A DNA stretch of 28,171 nt from a virus, in the IMG/VR virus record IMGVR_UViG_3300032241_002138, positions 1-28,171 of that record; one strand, 5' to 3'. A program made the translations under genes and the position numbers. The notes beneath the pieces are model-generated. The model was not told where the DNA came from and made no database searches. It was given only the letters and a program-made list of their open reading frames with translations. Below are positions 6,693 through 17,067 of this stretch, piece by piece (within the stretch, counting starts at the first letter, position 1; the number at the start of each line of letters is the position of its first letter).

Positions 6693-9600
6693 ATGGCAAA
6701 AATAGAACTTAATATAGTTGCTCTTGGCGACTTTTCTTCAATTAATTCGCAGATAAAAGCATTACAATCACAAGTAGCTTTATTAAATCAGAGCATGGGA
6801 AATGTTTCCTTAAGCTCTAATATTTCAAATCAATTAAAAAGCGTTACAAGTGAGTTTAGTCAATCTTTGGCTGCTGCAGGGCAATTTAAATTAACAACTG
6901 TTCAAGCGTCTACAGAGCTTGAAAATTTTGGCACAAACCTTCAAAAAGGATCTTTAGGTTTAAAAAATTATTTTCAAATTGTAACAAATCAAACTGGATC
7001 TGCTACAAACTCTGTAAAACAACTTGCTGTAGAACAAACAAAATTACAAAACTCTGTAATAATGGCAGACCCAACAAAACAGGGTTTTTATTCTGTATTT
7101 ACCCCAACAAGTATTGATGAGGTAGCAAATGCAACCAAGATTGCTGCTAATGAAGCAAATATTTATGCAATTGCAGTTAACAAAGGTTCACAAGCATTAA
7201 TTAACTGGGGCAAAAATACACAATGGGCGGGACGACAGCTAACAGTTGGTATGTCTATACCTTTACTGTTATTTGGATCACAAGCAGTTTCTGCATTTGA
7301 TAGTGTAAACGCTGCCCTTACACAATTGCAAAAGGTATATGGTGAAGGATTAAATCCACCAAGTCAAAATTCTATTAATCAAATTTCACAACAAGTCCTA
7401 GACTTAGGTAAAAGTATGGCTTCAACACTAGGAATATCTCAAGAATTTACTGTGCAGGTTGCAACACAGTTTGCTGCTATGGGTAAGCAAGGAAATGATC
7501 TTATAAATCTTACACAGCAAACTGACAGGCTAGCAAAACTTGGAAATCTTGATCAGCAAACTGCTACAAATGCAATGATTGCTCTTCAAAATGTTTACAA
7601 GTTAAATACTGAACAAACTGCGGATGCCGTTAACTATTTTGGTTCAATTCAAAAGCAAACATCTCTTTCAATGACAGATCTTGTTTCTGCAGAAAGTAAA
7701 GTTGGACCAGTTATTGACCAGCTTGGTGGAAGCTATAAAGATACATCAATCATGCTTCTTGCAATGAAAGAAGCTGGTGTTCCAGCAGCACAAGCAGCTA
7801 ACGCATTAAAGTCTGCTTTTGCATCTATTATTTCTCCAACAAAAGCAGCAACAACAGAATTTGCTGCCTTTGGTATAAATCTTGCCAACATTAAAAATGC
7901 AGGCGGTCCAGTTCAAATGATTGAAGCTTTGCAAGCAGGACTTTTGAAGCTGCAACCCTTAGCAAGAGAACAACTTATTGAAAAACTTTTTGGTAAATAT
8001 CAATTCTCAAGAATGTCAGCACTTATTGATAATTTTAATCAAGGTACAAGCCAAACTGTAAATGCTATTAAAGTTGCAAATGCTTCAAGTCAGCAATTGC
8101 AAACTCTTGCAAATCAAGAATTAACTCAAGCAACATCTTCTCCATCTGCACAATGGCAAAAAGCTGTGGCTACTATCAAAGCAGATTTATATCCAGTAGG
8201 ACAAAAAATTATTGAATTGGGAACTAAGTTACTCAATTTTGGTAATAGTATTGCAAAACTTTTCAGCGGATTACCAGGACCACTTAAAAGCGTTATGGGT
8301 GCACTTGCAGTAGGTGTAGCTTTATCAGGACCAATTATCATGTTAACTGGTTTGATGGGCAACTTTATTGGTTATTTAGTAAGAGGTGTTTTTAATATAA
8401 AGCAGCTTGCAACTGGTGGAAAAACTTTAGGACAGCTCTTAACTCCAGAGTTATTAGCAGCACAAAATGCAAATAGTCTTTTTAACGAAGGTTTAGTATC
8501 TAGCGTTGATGAAGTAGATTTATTAACTGCAGCAATTAAACAATTAACTGACAGCCTGAGTGGTTTAGTAGACACAATGAATGTTGGTGCAGGAGTTAGT
8601 GATTTAACATCAGCAGTAGGTGCAGTTGCAACAGCAGAAACAAGAATTTATGAACAAATGTCAATTCCAGGATTTGCATCTGGAGGTGTTGTTCCTGGTT
8701 CTGGTAATGGTGATACAGTACCAATTATGGCTACACCAGGAGAAGTTGTTTTATCAAAACCAACTGTTGCGAGATATGGTGCATTTATTAATGGAATGCT
8801 TAACAATAATTTGCCAGGTTATGCAGAAGGTGGCCTTGTTTCAGGACATGCCTCAATGCCATTTGCACCAAGCACAATTCAATATCAAAATATGATGACT
8901 AAATACCCAAGTCTAGTTGATCTACAAAAAGAGTTACCAGGTTCTGTAAAAGTATTATCTAATTTAGTTGCAGATATTCCTCAAAAATTAAATACTGATT
9001 TAAGAAGTGGTGTTGCTACTCCAGAAGCTTTTGCATCTGGTTGGGAAAAAGGCGGAGGATCTAAGTTTGCTAAGGCTGCTGCATTAGGCGGTTTATCTTC
9101 AGGAGATGCCTCAAATCCAGAAATATCAAAAGCTCTTGCAGATTTTGAAACAGAATTAAAGAAAAGAGTTCTTTCTTTAAATAAAGCAACACTTTCAGAT
9201 CAGGATTTAGCTGATGAAACAAGAAGGTTAATTGATGAACAAAAAAATGCAACAGGAGCTACAGGAAAAGTAGCAAGGGCATTAGATAATGCATCTCAAC
9301 AAGTTGGTCAAGTAAGAGTAAATGCTGGAGCAGACTATGTTCGTTCAGGATTAGAATCGGGTCAACTTACTAAAAGAGGAACTCTTGCATATCTTAATGA
9401 AGTTCCAGTTGGTCAAGTAAGAAATAAAGATAATAAAGTTACTGATTATGCTTTAAATCAAGGGTCTAACTATCAAAAATTAAGTGTTTCAGCTAAATCA
9501 GTAGTTGATAAAATTAAATCAACAATGAAACAAGCAGCTGGTATTGCAAGTCCAGCACAAGAATTTAATGAACAAGTTGGAAAGCCAATTGCACAAGGTG

Positions 9601-11693
9601 TACAAGAAGGTATTCAAGAAACTCTTCCAGGGATGGAAGCAATAATTGGTGATTCATTAAATGCTTCTGCTAAAGAATTAGCAGCAAGTACTCAAGCAGA
9701 TTGGAACCTGCTTGGAAAAGATATGTCTTCTGCTGTTGCTAAAGGAATAACTCAAGGAACTCCAGAAGTTGTTGCTGCTACTGAAACACAAGCAGATGAA
9801 GTTTTGGCTGCACAAAGTGGTTCTAGCGGAATGATTGGTAAAGTTAAAGGCATGTTCACCAAAGAGGGCGGTGGCATGAACATGGGTGCAAAGATGATGG
9901 GATCTATGGCACTTATGACTGCAGGACCTATGCTTGCCAATATGTTACCTAAGGGAAGTAATATTCAAGGTATGACCTCAGAAGCATCTTCAATGGCTGG
10001 AATGGGCATGATGTTTGGACCAGAAGGTGCTGCAGCTGGAGCTGCTTTAGGTGTTGTTATATCTGGTTTTGGCGATTTGATGAAAGCAGAAAAAGAACAT
10101 CAAGTTACAGTTAAAGCAACATTCTCTGAATCAGATGCTGCAATTAAAATGTTTGGTGGCACTGTAACATCAACAACAATTCCAATTATTCATTTTTCAC
10201 AACAACTTGAATCTGCGGGAATTACCAGCAAAACAGCATTAACTCAAATTCAACAAATGTCTAACTCAATTGCACAATTAAGCTCTTCTGATCCAATGAA
10301 GAAAACAGCGGATGCAATCAAGAGTTATGGAAATAATATTGGCGGTGTAGTAGGAACACTTAAGCAATTTGCAGCAGCACAAGTAGCATCAGGAATGGAT
10401 CCAAAAGGTGTTAAAAATATGGTTGCAGCAATGCTTCAATATAGTGGACAAACACAATACCTTCAAGCTGCATTAAAAGAAATTGTTCCTGCAACAAAAG
10501 ATGTAGCAACAGCTCAATCAACACTTATTGATAAGTTGGTTTCGGCAGAAGGAGCATCAAATGCTGAATATCAAGCAAATATGCTTTTAGGCGGTTCATA
10601 TAAAGATTTGGATTCAGGAAGTAAAAATCTTGCAGATGGATTATCAACAGTTGCAATGGGAATGTTTAGCACTACTGCAAATTCAACAGTACTTACTGCT
10701 ACTGTAAAAAATTTAAATAATACTCAGGTTGATGCATATACAAGTGGAACATTGCTTGCTGCAAAACTTAAAGATATGGGACAAACAGATCTTGCAAGTA
10801 GACTTTTGCAAATAAATTCATATGTTAAAAACACAGGAGTATCTTTTCTATTAGCAACTGCACAAGCAGATGGATTTGCAGCAAGTCTTGATGAAATTAA
10901 ATATGCAGCAAGTAATCCACAAGGACTTGCAGAATTAACAGATCAAGCAACAAAATTTGTAGCAGCATTTAATGCAGCTGCATTAAAACAAGCAGTTGAT
11001 GCAGCTGCAGCTGCAGCAAAAGAAATGCAAAAAACACTTGGTTTAGCTGCATCAGGTACAGATGCTGTTTCAACATTAACAGCAGCATATAAGAGTATTA
11101 TTGATCCTGCTACAAAATATACTAATGAATTAGATAAGCAGCAGACATTACTAAACGCACAAAATACTGCTGCTAAAGATGCTTTAGATTATGCAACAAA
11201 ACAAGCAGATTTGCAAAATCAAATTACACAAAAGATGGCAACTGGAGATTATCTTGGTGCAAACCTAATAAAGCAGAATATGCTTTCTAATACCAATGAT
11301 TATCAAATGCAAACTGCACAAAATGCAAATCAGCAAATTATAGACACTGGAAAGCAAGCTATTTCAGATGCACAAGCTGCTATTGCTTCAGGTATTGCTC
11401 CAGATAAAAATACAATTGCTTTATTGAAACAGTATACTCAAGCAAATGGACCTAAACTTAATCAGTATAGTTATGGTACAATTAATGTGCCAGGTTCTGC
11501 AAGTTATGGAACAAATGCACAAATGGGTGTAAATAATTCTGCAGTGCCTCCTATACAAGTAGTAGTAAATGGTTCTAATTTAACACAAGAGCAATTGCAA
11601 GCAGCAGCAACAACTGCAGCTTTAAATGCTTATAAGACAATTCAACAAAGATCTGGAATGTCTAGTTCAACAACTAAGGTGGGTAACGGATAA
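6693..11693 (+). CDS. Tail tape measure protein
   Basis: At 1666 residues this is the longest gene in the window. It follows the chaperones, as tape measures do, and GGGGGTGAG precedes its ATG. The N-terminal region (1 to about 130) is Ser/Gln-rich and helical. A TP901-type core spans about 140-450. A hydrophobic stretch at about 530-565 (SVMGALAVGVALSGPIIML) may cross the membrane. The FASGGVVPGSGNGDTVP motif at about 660 is characteristic of tape measures. A second Gly/Met/Ala-rich hydrophobic region lies at about 1056-1133. The remainder is Ala/Gln-rich helix. No lytic transglycosylase or peptidase motif was recognised. At about 0.15 nm per residue, the tail would be near 250 nm. Confidence 0.93.
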   Translation: MAKIELNIVALGDFSSINSQIKALQSQVALLNQSMGNVSLSSNISNQLKSVTSEFSQSLAAAGQFKLTTVQASTELENFGTNLQKGSLGLKNYFQIVTNQTGSATNSVKQLAVEQTKLQNSVIMADPTKQGFYSVFTPTSIDEVANATKIAANEANIYAIAVNKGSQALINWGKNTQWAGRQLTVGMSIPLLLFGSQAVSAFDSVNAALTQLQKVYGEGLNPPSQNSINQISQQVLDLGKSMASTLGISQEFTVQVATQFAAMGKQGNDLINLTQQTDRLAKLGNLDQQTATNAMIALQNVYKLNTEQTADAVNYFGSIQKQTSLSMTDLVSAESKVGPVIDQLGGSYKDTSIMLLAMKEAGVPAAQAANALKSAFASIISPTKAATTEFAAFGINLANIKNAGGPVQMIEALQAGLLKLQPLAREQLIEKLFGKYQFSRMSALIDNFNQGTSQTVNAIKVANASSQQLQTLANQELTQATSSPSAQWQKAVATIKADLYPVGQKIIELGTKLLNFGNSIAKLFSGLPGPLKSVMGALAVGVALSGPIIMLTGLMGNFIGYLVRGVFNIKQLATGGKTLGQLLTPELLAAQNANSLFNEGLVSSVDEVDLLTAAIKQLTDSLSGLVDTMNVGAGVSDLTSAVGAVATAETRIYEQMSIPGFASGGVVPGSGNGDTVPIMATPGEVVLSKPTVARYGAFINGMLNNNLPGYAEGGLVSGHASMPFAPSTIQYQNMMTKYPSLVDLQKELPGSVKVLSNLVADIPQKLNTDLRSGVATPEAFASGWEKGGGSKFAKAAALGGLSSGDASNPEISKALADFETELKKRVLSLNKATLSDQDLADETRRLIDEQKNATGATGKVARALDNASQQVGQVRVNAGADYVRSGLESGQLTKRGTLAYLNEVPVGQVRNKDNKVTDYALNQGSNYQKLSVSAKSVVDKIKSTMKQAAGIASPAQEFNEQVGKPIAQGVQEGIQETLPGMEAIIGDSLNASAKELAASTQADWNLLGKDMSSAVAKGITQGTPEVVAATETQADEVLAAQSGSSGMIGKVKGMFTKEGGGMNMGAKMMGSMALMTAGPMLANMLPKGSNIQGMTSEASSMAGMGMMFGPEGAAAGAALGVVISGFGDLMKAEKEHQVTVKATFSESDAAIKMFGGTVTSTTIPIIHFSQQLESAGITSKTALTQIQQMSNSIAQLSSSDPMKKTADAIKSYGNNIGGVVGTLKQFAAAQVASGMDPKGVKNMVAAMLQYSGQTQYLQAALKEIVPATKDVATAQSTLIDKLVSAEGASNAEYQANMLLGGSYKDLDSGSKNLADGLSTVAMGMFSTTANSTVLTATVKNLNNTQVDAYTSGTLLAAKLKDMGQTDLASRLLQINSYVKNTGVSFLLATAQADGFAASLDEIKYAASNPQGLAELTDQATKFVAAFNAAALKQAVDAAAAAAKEMQKTLGLAASGTDAVSTLTAAYKSIIDPATKYTNELDKQQTLLNAQNTAAKDALDYATKQADLQNQITQKMATGDYLGANLIKQNMLSNTNDYQMQTAQNANQQIIDTGKQAISDAQAAIASGIAPDKNTIALLKQYTQANGPKLNQYSYGTINVPGSASYGTNAQMGVNNSAVPPIQVVVNGSNLTQEQLQAAATTAALNAYKTIQQRSGMSSSTTKVGNG

Positions 11694-12208
11694 TGTCATA
11701 CGCTATTAATGCTGGACTTTCAGTATCTTTAGATAATAATACATGGTATCACTTAACAGATGATAACCGTTCACCAATAAAAATTGCCTATGAAATAATT
11801 GATAAAACAAACAGAATGGCAGATGGAACATTACGTCGTTATGTTATTGCTAATAAGCATAAAATAACAACTGATTGGAAAGAAACTTGGAGTAGAACTT
11901 TGGCAAATGAAAGCTTTGCTGGTACTTCTGATGGAGCAAAAGGTGGTTCTTGGCTAAAATCTTTTTATGAAATTAATGTTTTTAATCCAGTATATGTAAA
12001 GCTTTCGATAGCTGGAAACTATGAATCAATTGGTGGAGTAATAACACCAGTTGCTGATGATACATATTATTCTTCTTCATATGATGTTTCAACGGGAAGT
12101 TCAAATTTTGTATATGCAACCTATATAACATCTTTTGATTATACTGTAAATAAAAGAAATATAAATTTTGATTTAGTTGATATTACAATAGAATTTACGG
12201 AGATATAA
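11693..12208 (+). CDS. Conserved tail protein, possible distal tail/tail-tip component
   Basis: This 171-residue protein has its ATG overlapping the tape measure stop (TAATG). It is beta-rich with Trp/Tyr/Asp motifs (SLDNNTWYHLTDDN; HKITTDWKETWSRTL). Its C-terminus (NFDLVDITIEFTEI) reads like the end of a tube-like or distal-tail barrel. Genes directly after the tape measure usually encode the distal tail protein and then the hub, and the next gene here looks hub-like. The role is inferred from position; I do not recognise a named family. Confidence 0.5.
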   Translation: MSYAINAGLSVSLDNNTWYHLTDDNRSPIKIAYEIIDKTNRMADGTLRRYVIANKHKITTDWKETWSRTLANESFAGTSDGAKGGSWLKSFYEINVFNPVYVKLSIAGNYESIGGVITPVADDTYYSSSYDVSTGSSNFVYATYITSFDYTVNKRNINFDLVDITIEFTEI

Positions 12209-15200
12209 TGTTAGGTACAGCACCAATAAGACAATATTTCTCATCAGGAACAAATCACTTTTTAAATATTGCACTTTCTACGGAATGGAATTATAATTTA
12301 TTTTATCCAGCCTATGCAACTTTTTCAGGGGACGGTACAGATTATTCTTCAGGTATTGGGACTTGGTCAAATGGTACAGTTGCATCTGGCTTAGGTAAAT
12401 ATGGCGATGATTGCCTAGAGATATATTCTGAAGGTCAAACTGGAACAACATCTACTACTGTATCAGTCCCTTCAGGAACTAATACTTACAAAGTAGTTTT
12501 TTATGCCAAAGTTTTAGAAAATCAAACAGTAACTCTTTCGTGCTTAAATTATTTAGATATTCATAGATCAAGCTCAACAACACAACAAATTGATAGTACA
12601 CAATGGGTAAGGTTTGTTACATATATTAGCTCAAGACCACTTGATACCCCTTATAATAATTTTACAATTACGCTTGATTATACGTCTAAAGATGATATTA
12701 CTCCATACCACATACTTATTGATATGATACAAATTTATGAAACTACTGAATTTGATTATCAGTATAATAATTTGTGGCCTACTGATAGTCCTTTTACATT
12801 TTTTAGGCCAGGAGAAAGTTATGTAAATTCTGGAAATTATTTAACTCCACTTCCAAGTAATTTTAGAAAAATAAATACTAAAATAAATTCTCCATTAACA
12901 TGGAGTAATCAAATGCCATGTAGTCCAATGGTTTATAATCCACAATTATTAAATCTAGCTGCATCAAATCCACTATATAAAAATGGACTTTTGTCAGATT
13001 ACACAAAATATAAATATTTTGTTTCAGATTTAAATACAAAACAAATAGGTGGATTTTATGAACAAGAAGTCGGTGCTAATAAAATAGTTTTAAAGTTTAA
13101 TGTTGCATACGCTAAACCTTCTATAAACTTAAATTTATATGATACTAAAACGGGCTACTCTTCAGGAAATATAAATATTTCATATACAGAAATACCAGAT
13201 TCTGGTGTTGTAATAATATATAGACAATCAAACGGCTCCTGGAGCCTAAGTCCTTGGACAACTATGCCAACATTTAATTTACAAGGTCAAATTACAAATT
13301 ATCAATATATTAATAAGATCGTTGTAACTCAAACTGAATCTTATCTTAATCCAAATTATAATAGTTCTTCAGAAGTTGCTAAAGCAGATATGCAAAGATT
13401 GCATGTTATTGAAATTTCTCCAAGACTTGAAATTGATATAACTAATTTTTTGATGGACATTGATGTTATAACTGAACTTGATAATAAACAAAGTCCTCTT
13501 CCAATATCTGCGATATCTGCTAATACCGCCACAATTCATCTTGCAAACATTCCTTTGCTTGTAAGTAATCAGGTATTAAGTCTTTTTTCTAACAACTCAG
13601 ACATTTCTCCACTTAAAGGATTATTTAAAAAGTATGTTAAATTTTATATTAATTATATAGTAAAAGATTCAGTAGCTGGAACTTCAACTGAAGATAGGGT
13701 AATTAATGGTGGAGTTTACTATGCAGACAGCTGGGATAGCCAAGATATTGATAAGACTCAAGTAACATGCTATGACGCAGCAAAACAATTACAATTAAGA
13801 TCTCCAACTGATTATGTTGCAGAATATCAAAATGTATTTAATATGATATCAAATATATTAGATTCTTCTGGTTTTACAGATTATGATTATGATAGTCTTA
13901 AAAAAGTAACTATGGAAACTGTTACTTTATCAGATGGAACCGTAGAGCAAAATAGTCATCCAGTAGTATGTCAATATTTTTATGCTGATGGAAGTCAACA
14001 AAAAATATTTGATGTACTCAGAGAAATTTTAGAAGTATATCAAATAGGTGCTTATTTTGACTCTTATGGTGTTATGAAATTTTTAAATCTTAATTCTATT
14101 CTTAATAATACTACTGAAAATTTAATTGTTCATGATTCTACAACACCATTAACAATGGTTGATCCAGATACAAATCAAACATTAATTGTTTCTCCAAACA
14201 TTGTAACTGATACTTACAATGAAACTATTAAAACAAAAATTGGTCAAGCAACATTTAAATACAAAACTCCACAAATAAGTAAAACTTTATCTCCAAGCTC
14301 AAATGGAGCAGGCACTCCATTGACAACAGCTATAATTGATAAAAATGATGCATTATGGGCATTAACAGATGATGACATGACAACATTTAATTATCTTGAT
14401 CAATCAATAACAAGCGTTTCTCAAGATTACTTCTATTTAAATCAAAATGATTTATTAAGTACGTTTAATTCTTTTGATATTAATCACAATGGATATGCAA
14501 TCATTGAAGGAGAAATCGTAAGTTTCAGTGATAAAGAGTATTTGTTTAGTGTCACACCTGGCGATTCTGTTCCAGTCACATATCAATATTCTGGAAACTA
14601 CACTGCAATTATTTCAAATGCTACGGATATGACTGAATCTATTTCAGAATTTGCTAATAAATCTGGTTATGGTGGACAAGTTACATATACTCCAACAGGT
14701 AAAATAGCAAATGTTCAAAGAGGAATGTTTAATACGCCAGTCAGAAAACATTTAATTGTAAATGATTCATCTTCTTTAAATTCTAGACTTCAACTAGTAA
14801 AAGGAACATCCCCAACGGTTTATTTAAATCAAATAATGATGCCAGTAACTACAGACGGTCAAAAAACTATTATGAAGCCAATAGATGATACAAATAGTTC
14901 AAATATTGGTTATACAACATTTTCTACAAAAATGGTTATTGGGCCAAATTCAAATAATGCATTTATTGATGGTGCAGGCGGTGGCTTGGTTATTAATATT
15001 GGCGGGAATCCGATTTATGTAGAAATAAGACAAGATCTATCGTCAAGCACTACTACTAATAAAAAGGGTATTAAGGTTCCAGGATATAGACTATATTGTT
15101 ATCAAGGAAATACTTCTTTGTTTGGACCAGATACTCCTTATTATGATATATCTGGAACACTTCTTAATGATACAAATTCATATCCACCAGGGTCACCATT

Positions 15201-16164
15201 TGAAGAATTTGGAAGAGTTGTAAATCTTAAATTTGTTCAAACATCAACATCTTCGTTTGAATTGTTTTTAAATAAAAACAGAATATCTGTGTCTAATGCA
15301 GATGGTTTAAATTTAGATGTATCTGGAGATTATGGAATTTTTTCTCACGGTACAACTGGAGCGACAGGAGGAGTTGCTTCTGGAAGCATAGCTTTTATAG
15401 AACTGTATGCAACACAAACTCCACTTAATATTTCTGATATAAATTATCATTATGAATTGCCAAGTTTTGCTAATTCCATAGTGGCTGGACATAAAACCTT
15501 TGAAATTAATTATATGCTTCAAACAAGACCTCAAGTAGTAGGAATTCAATACTATGATGTCCAGTATAGTTTAGCACCTTCAATAAATGCATATCCATTA
15601 AAAGTTCAATATAGTTGGTGGTACTTTTCAGACCCAGTAAATAATACAACAAAGCTTAATTTTGTTACAGTTAATGAAGATGCATTAAATTATTCTTTGG
15701 TATATAATTCGGGTTTCAGGGGAAGAATTGCTATTGTAAATAGTTCACCTTCGGCAGTATGGCTTAAAAAAACTCCTGATACAGTAAATCCTATTGATAT
15801 TATATTTTCAATAAATTCAGATAATATAATAACGTTAGGTGATCAGCAATCAATTACAAAGGTTTTTGATCAATCTGGACTATCAGATAGTATTGAAATT
15901 CAAAGCAACTGGGTTCAATCAAGAAGTGCTGCAGATGCAATCCTTAGTACAATATTTAAAGCTATTGACGGTTTTAGTAGAGATACTCAGATTTCTATAT
16001 ATGGAAATCCGCTTATAGAGATAGGTGATGTAGTTCATATTAAATATAGCCTTAAAAATATTGGAATAAGTGAATCTGTTTCAAACAAATATTTTGTAGA
16101 AGCAGTAGAACAAAAATTTGATACTGGACTTGAAACTATCATAACTTTAAACCAAATTGTGTGA
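12208..16164 (+). CDS. Large tail hub/minor tail protein with carbohydrate-binding-like domains
   Basis: This 1318-residue protein has its ATG in a TAATG overlap, with GGAGAT upstream. Residues about 25-190 look like a beta-sandwich of the carbohydrate-binding type (VSVPSGTNTYKVVFYAKVL; HILIDMIQIYE). Residues about 410-700 carry hub-like features, with VITELDNKQSPLPIS and then a paired helix region ending YQIGAYFDSYGVMKFLN. Residues about 885-1075 resemble a concanavalin/LamG-like jelly roll (FELFLNKNRISVSNADGL). The C-terminus (about 1235-1318; GNPLIEIGDVVHIKY) matches the end of many siphovirus hub proteins. It probably forms the tail-tip hub and contacts surface glycans. Domain calls are by pattern only. 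Confidence 0.65.
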   Translation: MLGTAPIRQYFSSGTNHFLNIALSTEWNYNLFYPAYATFSGDGTDYSSGIGTWSNGTVASGLGKYGDDCLEIYSEGQTGTTSTTVSVPSGTNTYKVVFYAKVLENQTVTLSCLNYLDIHRSSSTTQQIDSTQWVRFVTYISSRPLDTPYNNFTITLDYTSKDDITPYHILIDMIQIYETTEFDYQYNNLWPTDSPFTFFRPGESYVNSGNYLTPLPSNFRKINTKINSPLTWSNQMPCSPMVYNPQLLNLAASNPLYKNGLLSDYTKYKYFVSDLNTKQIGGFYEQEVGANKIVLKFNVAYAKPSINLNLYDTKTGYSSGNINISYTEIPDSGVVIIYRQSNGSWSLSPWTTMPTFNLQGQITNYQYINKIVVTQTESYLNPNYNSSSEVAKADMQRLHVIEISPRLEIDITNFLMDIDVITELDNKQSPLPISAISANTATIHLANIPLLVSNQVLSLFSNNSDISPLKGLFKKYVKFYINYIVKDSVAGTSTEDRVINGGVYYADSWDSQDIDKTQVTCYDAAKQLQLRSPTDYVAEYQNVFNMISNILDSSGFTDYDYDSLKKVTMETVTLSDGTVEQNSHPVVCQYFYADGSQQKIFDVLREILEVYQIGAYFDSYGVMKFLNLNSILNNTTENLIVHDSTTPLTMVDPDTNQTLIVSPNIVTDTYNETIKTKIGQATFKYKTPQISKTLSPSSNGAGTPLTTAIIDKNDALWALTDDDMTTFNYLDQSITSVSQDYFYLNQNDLLSTFNSFDINHNGYAIIEGEIVSFSDKEYLFSVTPGDSVPVTYQYSGNYTAIISNATDMTESISEFANKSGYGGQVTYTPTGKIANVQRGMFNTPVRKHLIVNDSSSLNSRLQLVKGTSPTVYLNQIMMPVTTDGQKTIMKPIDDTNSSNIGYTTFSTKMVIGPNSNNAFIDGAGGGLVINIGGNPIYVEIRQDLSSSTTTNKKGIKVPGYRLYCYQGNTSLFGPDTPYYDISGTLLNDTNSYPPGSPFEEFGRVVNLKFVQTSTSSFELFLNKNRISVSNADGLNLDVSGDYGIFSHGTTGATGGVASGSIAFIELYATQTPLNISDINYHYELPSFANSIVAGHKTFEINYMLQTRPQVVGIQYYDVQYSLAPSINAYPLKVQYSWWYFSDPVNNTTKLNFVTVNEDALNYSLVYNSGFRGRIAIVNSSPSAVWLKKTPDTVNPIDIIFSINSDNIITLGDQQSITKVFDQSGLSDSIEIQSNWVQSRSAADAILSTIFKAIDGFSRDTQISIYGNPLIEIGDVVHIKYSLKNIGISESVSNKYFVEAVEQKFDTGLETIITLNQIV

Positions 16165-16177
16165 TGAAAGTGCAAAA

Positions 16178-16186
16178 TGCTATAAT
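16178..16186 (+). promoter_or_regulatory. Extended -10 promoter TGCTATAAT
   Basis: TG (16178-16179) and a perfect TATAAT (16181-16186) lie just after the hub stop, with only 14 bases to the ATG at 16201. The ribosome site AAGGGTGGTG overlaps the predicted transcription start, so the 5' leader would be only a few bases long. No convincing -35. Confidence 0.5.
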
Positions 16187-16200
16187 AAGGGTGGTGAAAA

Positions 16201-17067
16201 ATGACAAATGTAACGTATAGTACTAAGCCTACTACAAATATTGCAACTTCTACTCAGAAGCGTAGAACCCTATATTTGTCAGAGTCTGACCCAAGAGTAA
16301 CAAGTTCAGATACCGTTAGTAAATATCAAAATGATTATTATGCTGAAATAGTTATACTTTCTGATGCACAGTATGCTAATCTTATAGCAAAGCAGGTGGG
16401 CGTAACAGTAAATGCTGATGGAACTACTAATGTAATATTAGATGATACTTTACCTTCAGAATCTGTAATTGATGCAAGTGCCACTGTTTCAACACTTCAC
16501 CCACCAACTAATCTGTATTGGGATTATTCAGGAGATCCTGGGGCAACAAATTTTAATGAAAATAATGGTTCTGTTACAGTTGATATAGTAATAACTTTTG
16601 ATCCGTCTGTTGATGATATTTTAACAGACGGCACAGTAATGTACGATGTACAAGCATTAAGTGTAAATAGTTCTTCAACAAGTGCAGCAGCCACCACACC
16701 TGGAACAATAACTTCTTCTGGCTCTACTTCATCTGGAAGCACATCTTCTTCTTCAGTTAAATTTGCAAATGTAACAGGGATTACTAAAATTACTGCAACT
16801 TCAAGTTCAATAGAATTAAGATGGAAATATATTTCAAATGCGTTAAGTTATTCAGTTTCAGCAACTGGAAATAATATGGAACTTACATCATCAGGACAAA
16901 AATCTAGAGTATATACAAGTTTAAATGGAAATAGCAATGGTTATCATTATTGGACACTCACCCCATTATCTGGCAAGTCATTTTCTGGCACATATACATT
17001 TTCAGTTAAAGCTAATTATACTAATGGTCAATCAGCGACAGGAGATAATATAAGTGTCACAATTTAA
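16201..17067 (+). CDS. Tail-tip/fibre protein with C-terminal Fn3-like domain
   Basis: This 288-residue protein starts at ATG 16201 after GGTGGTG. The N-terminal part (about 1-150) has strands such as YYAEIVILSDAQYANLIA and VTVDIVITFDPSVDD. A Ser/Thr/Gly linker (about 160-190) follows. The C-terminal about 95 residues look like a fibronectin type III domain (ITKITATSSSIELRWKYI, then TYTFSVKANYTNGQS). It precedes three more fibre-type genes and overlaps the next by 14 bases. It probably decorates the tail tip or acts as a spacer to a receptor-binding partner. Function is inferred from context. Confidence 0.5.
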   Translation: MTNVTYSTKPTTNIATSTQKRRTLYLSESDPRVTSSDTVSKYQNDYYAEIVILSDAQYANLIAKQVGVTVNADGTTNVILDDTLPSESVIDASATVSTLHPPTNLYWDYSGDPGATNFNENNGSVTVDIVITFDPSVDDILTDGTVMYDVQALSVNSSSTSAAATTPGTITSSGSTSSGSTSSSSVKFANVTGITKITATSSSIELRWKYISNALSYSVSATGNNMELTSSGQKSRVYTSLNGNSNGYHYWTLTPLSGKSFSGTYTFSVKANYTNGQSATGDNISVTI

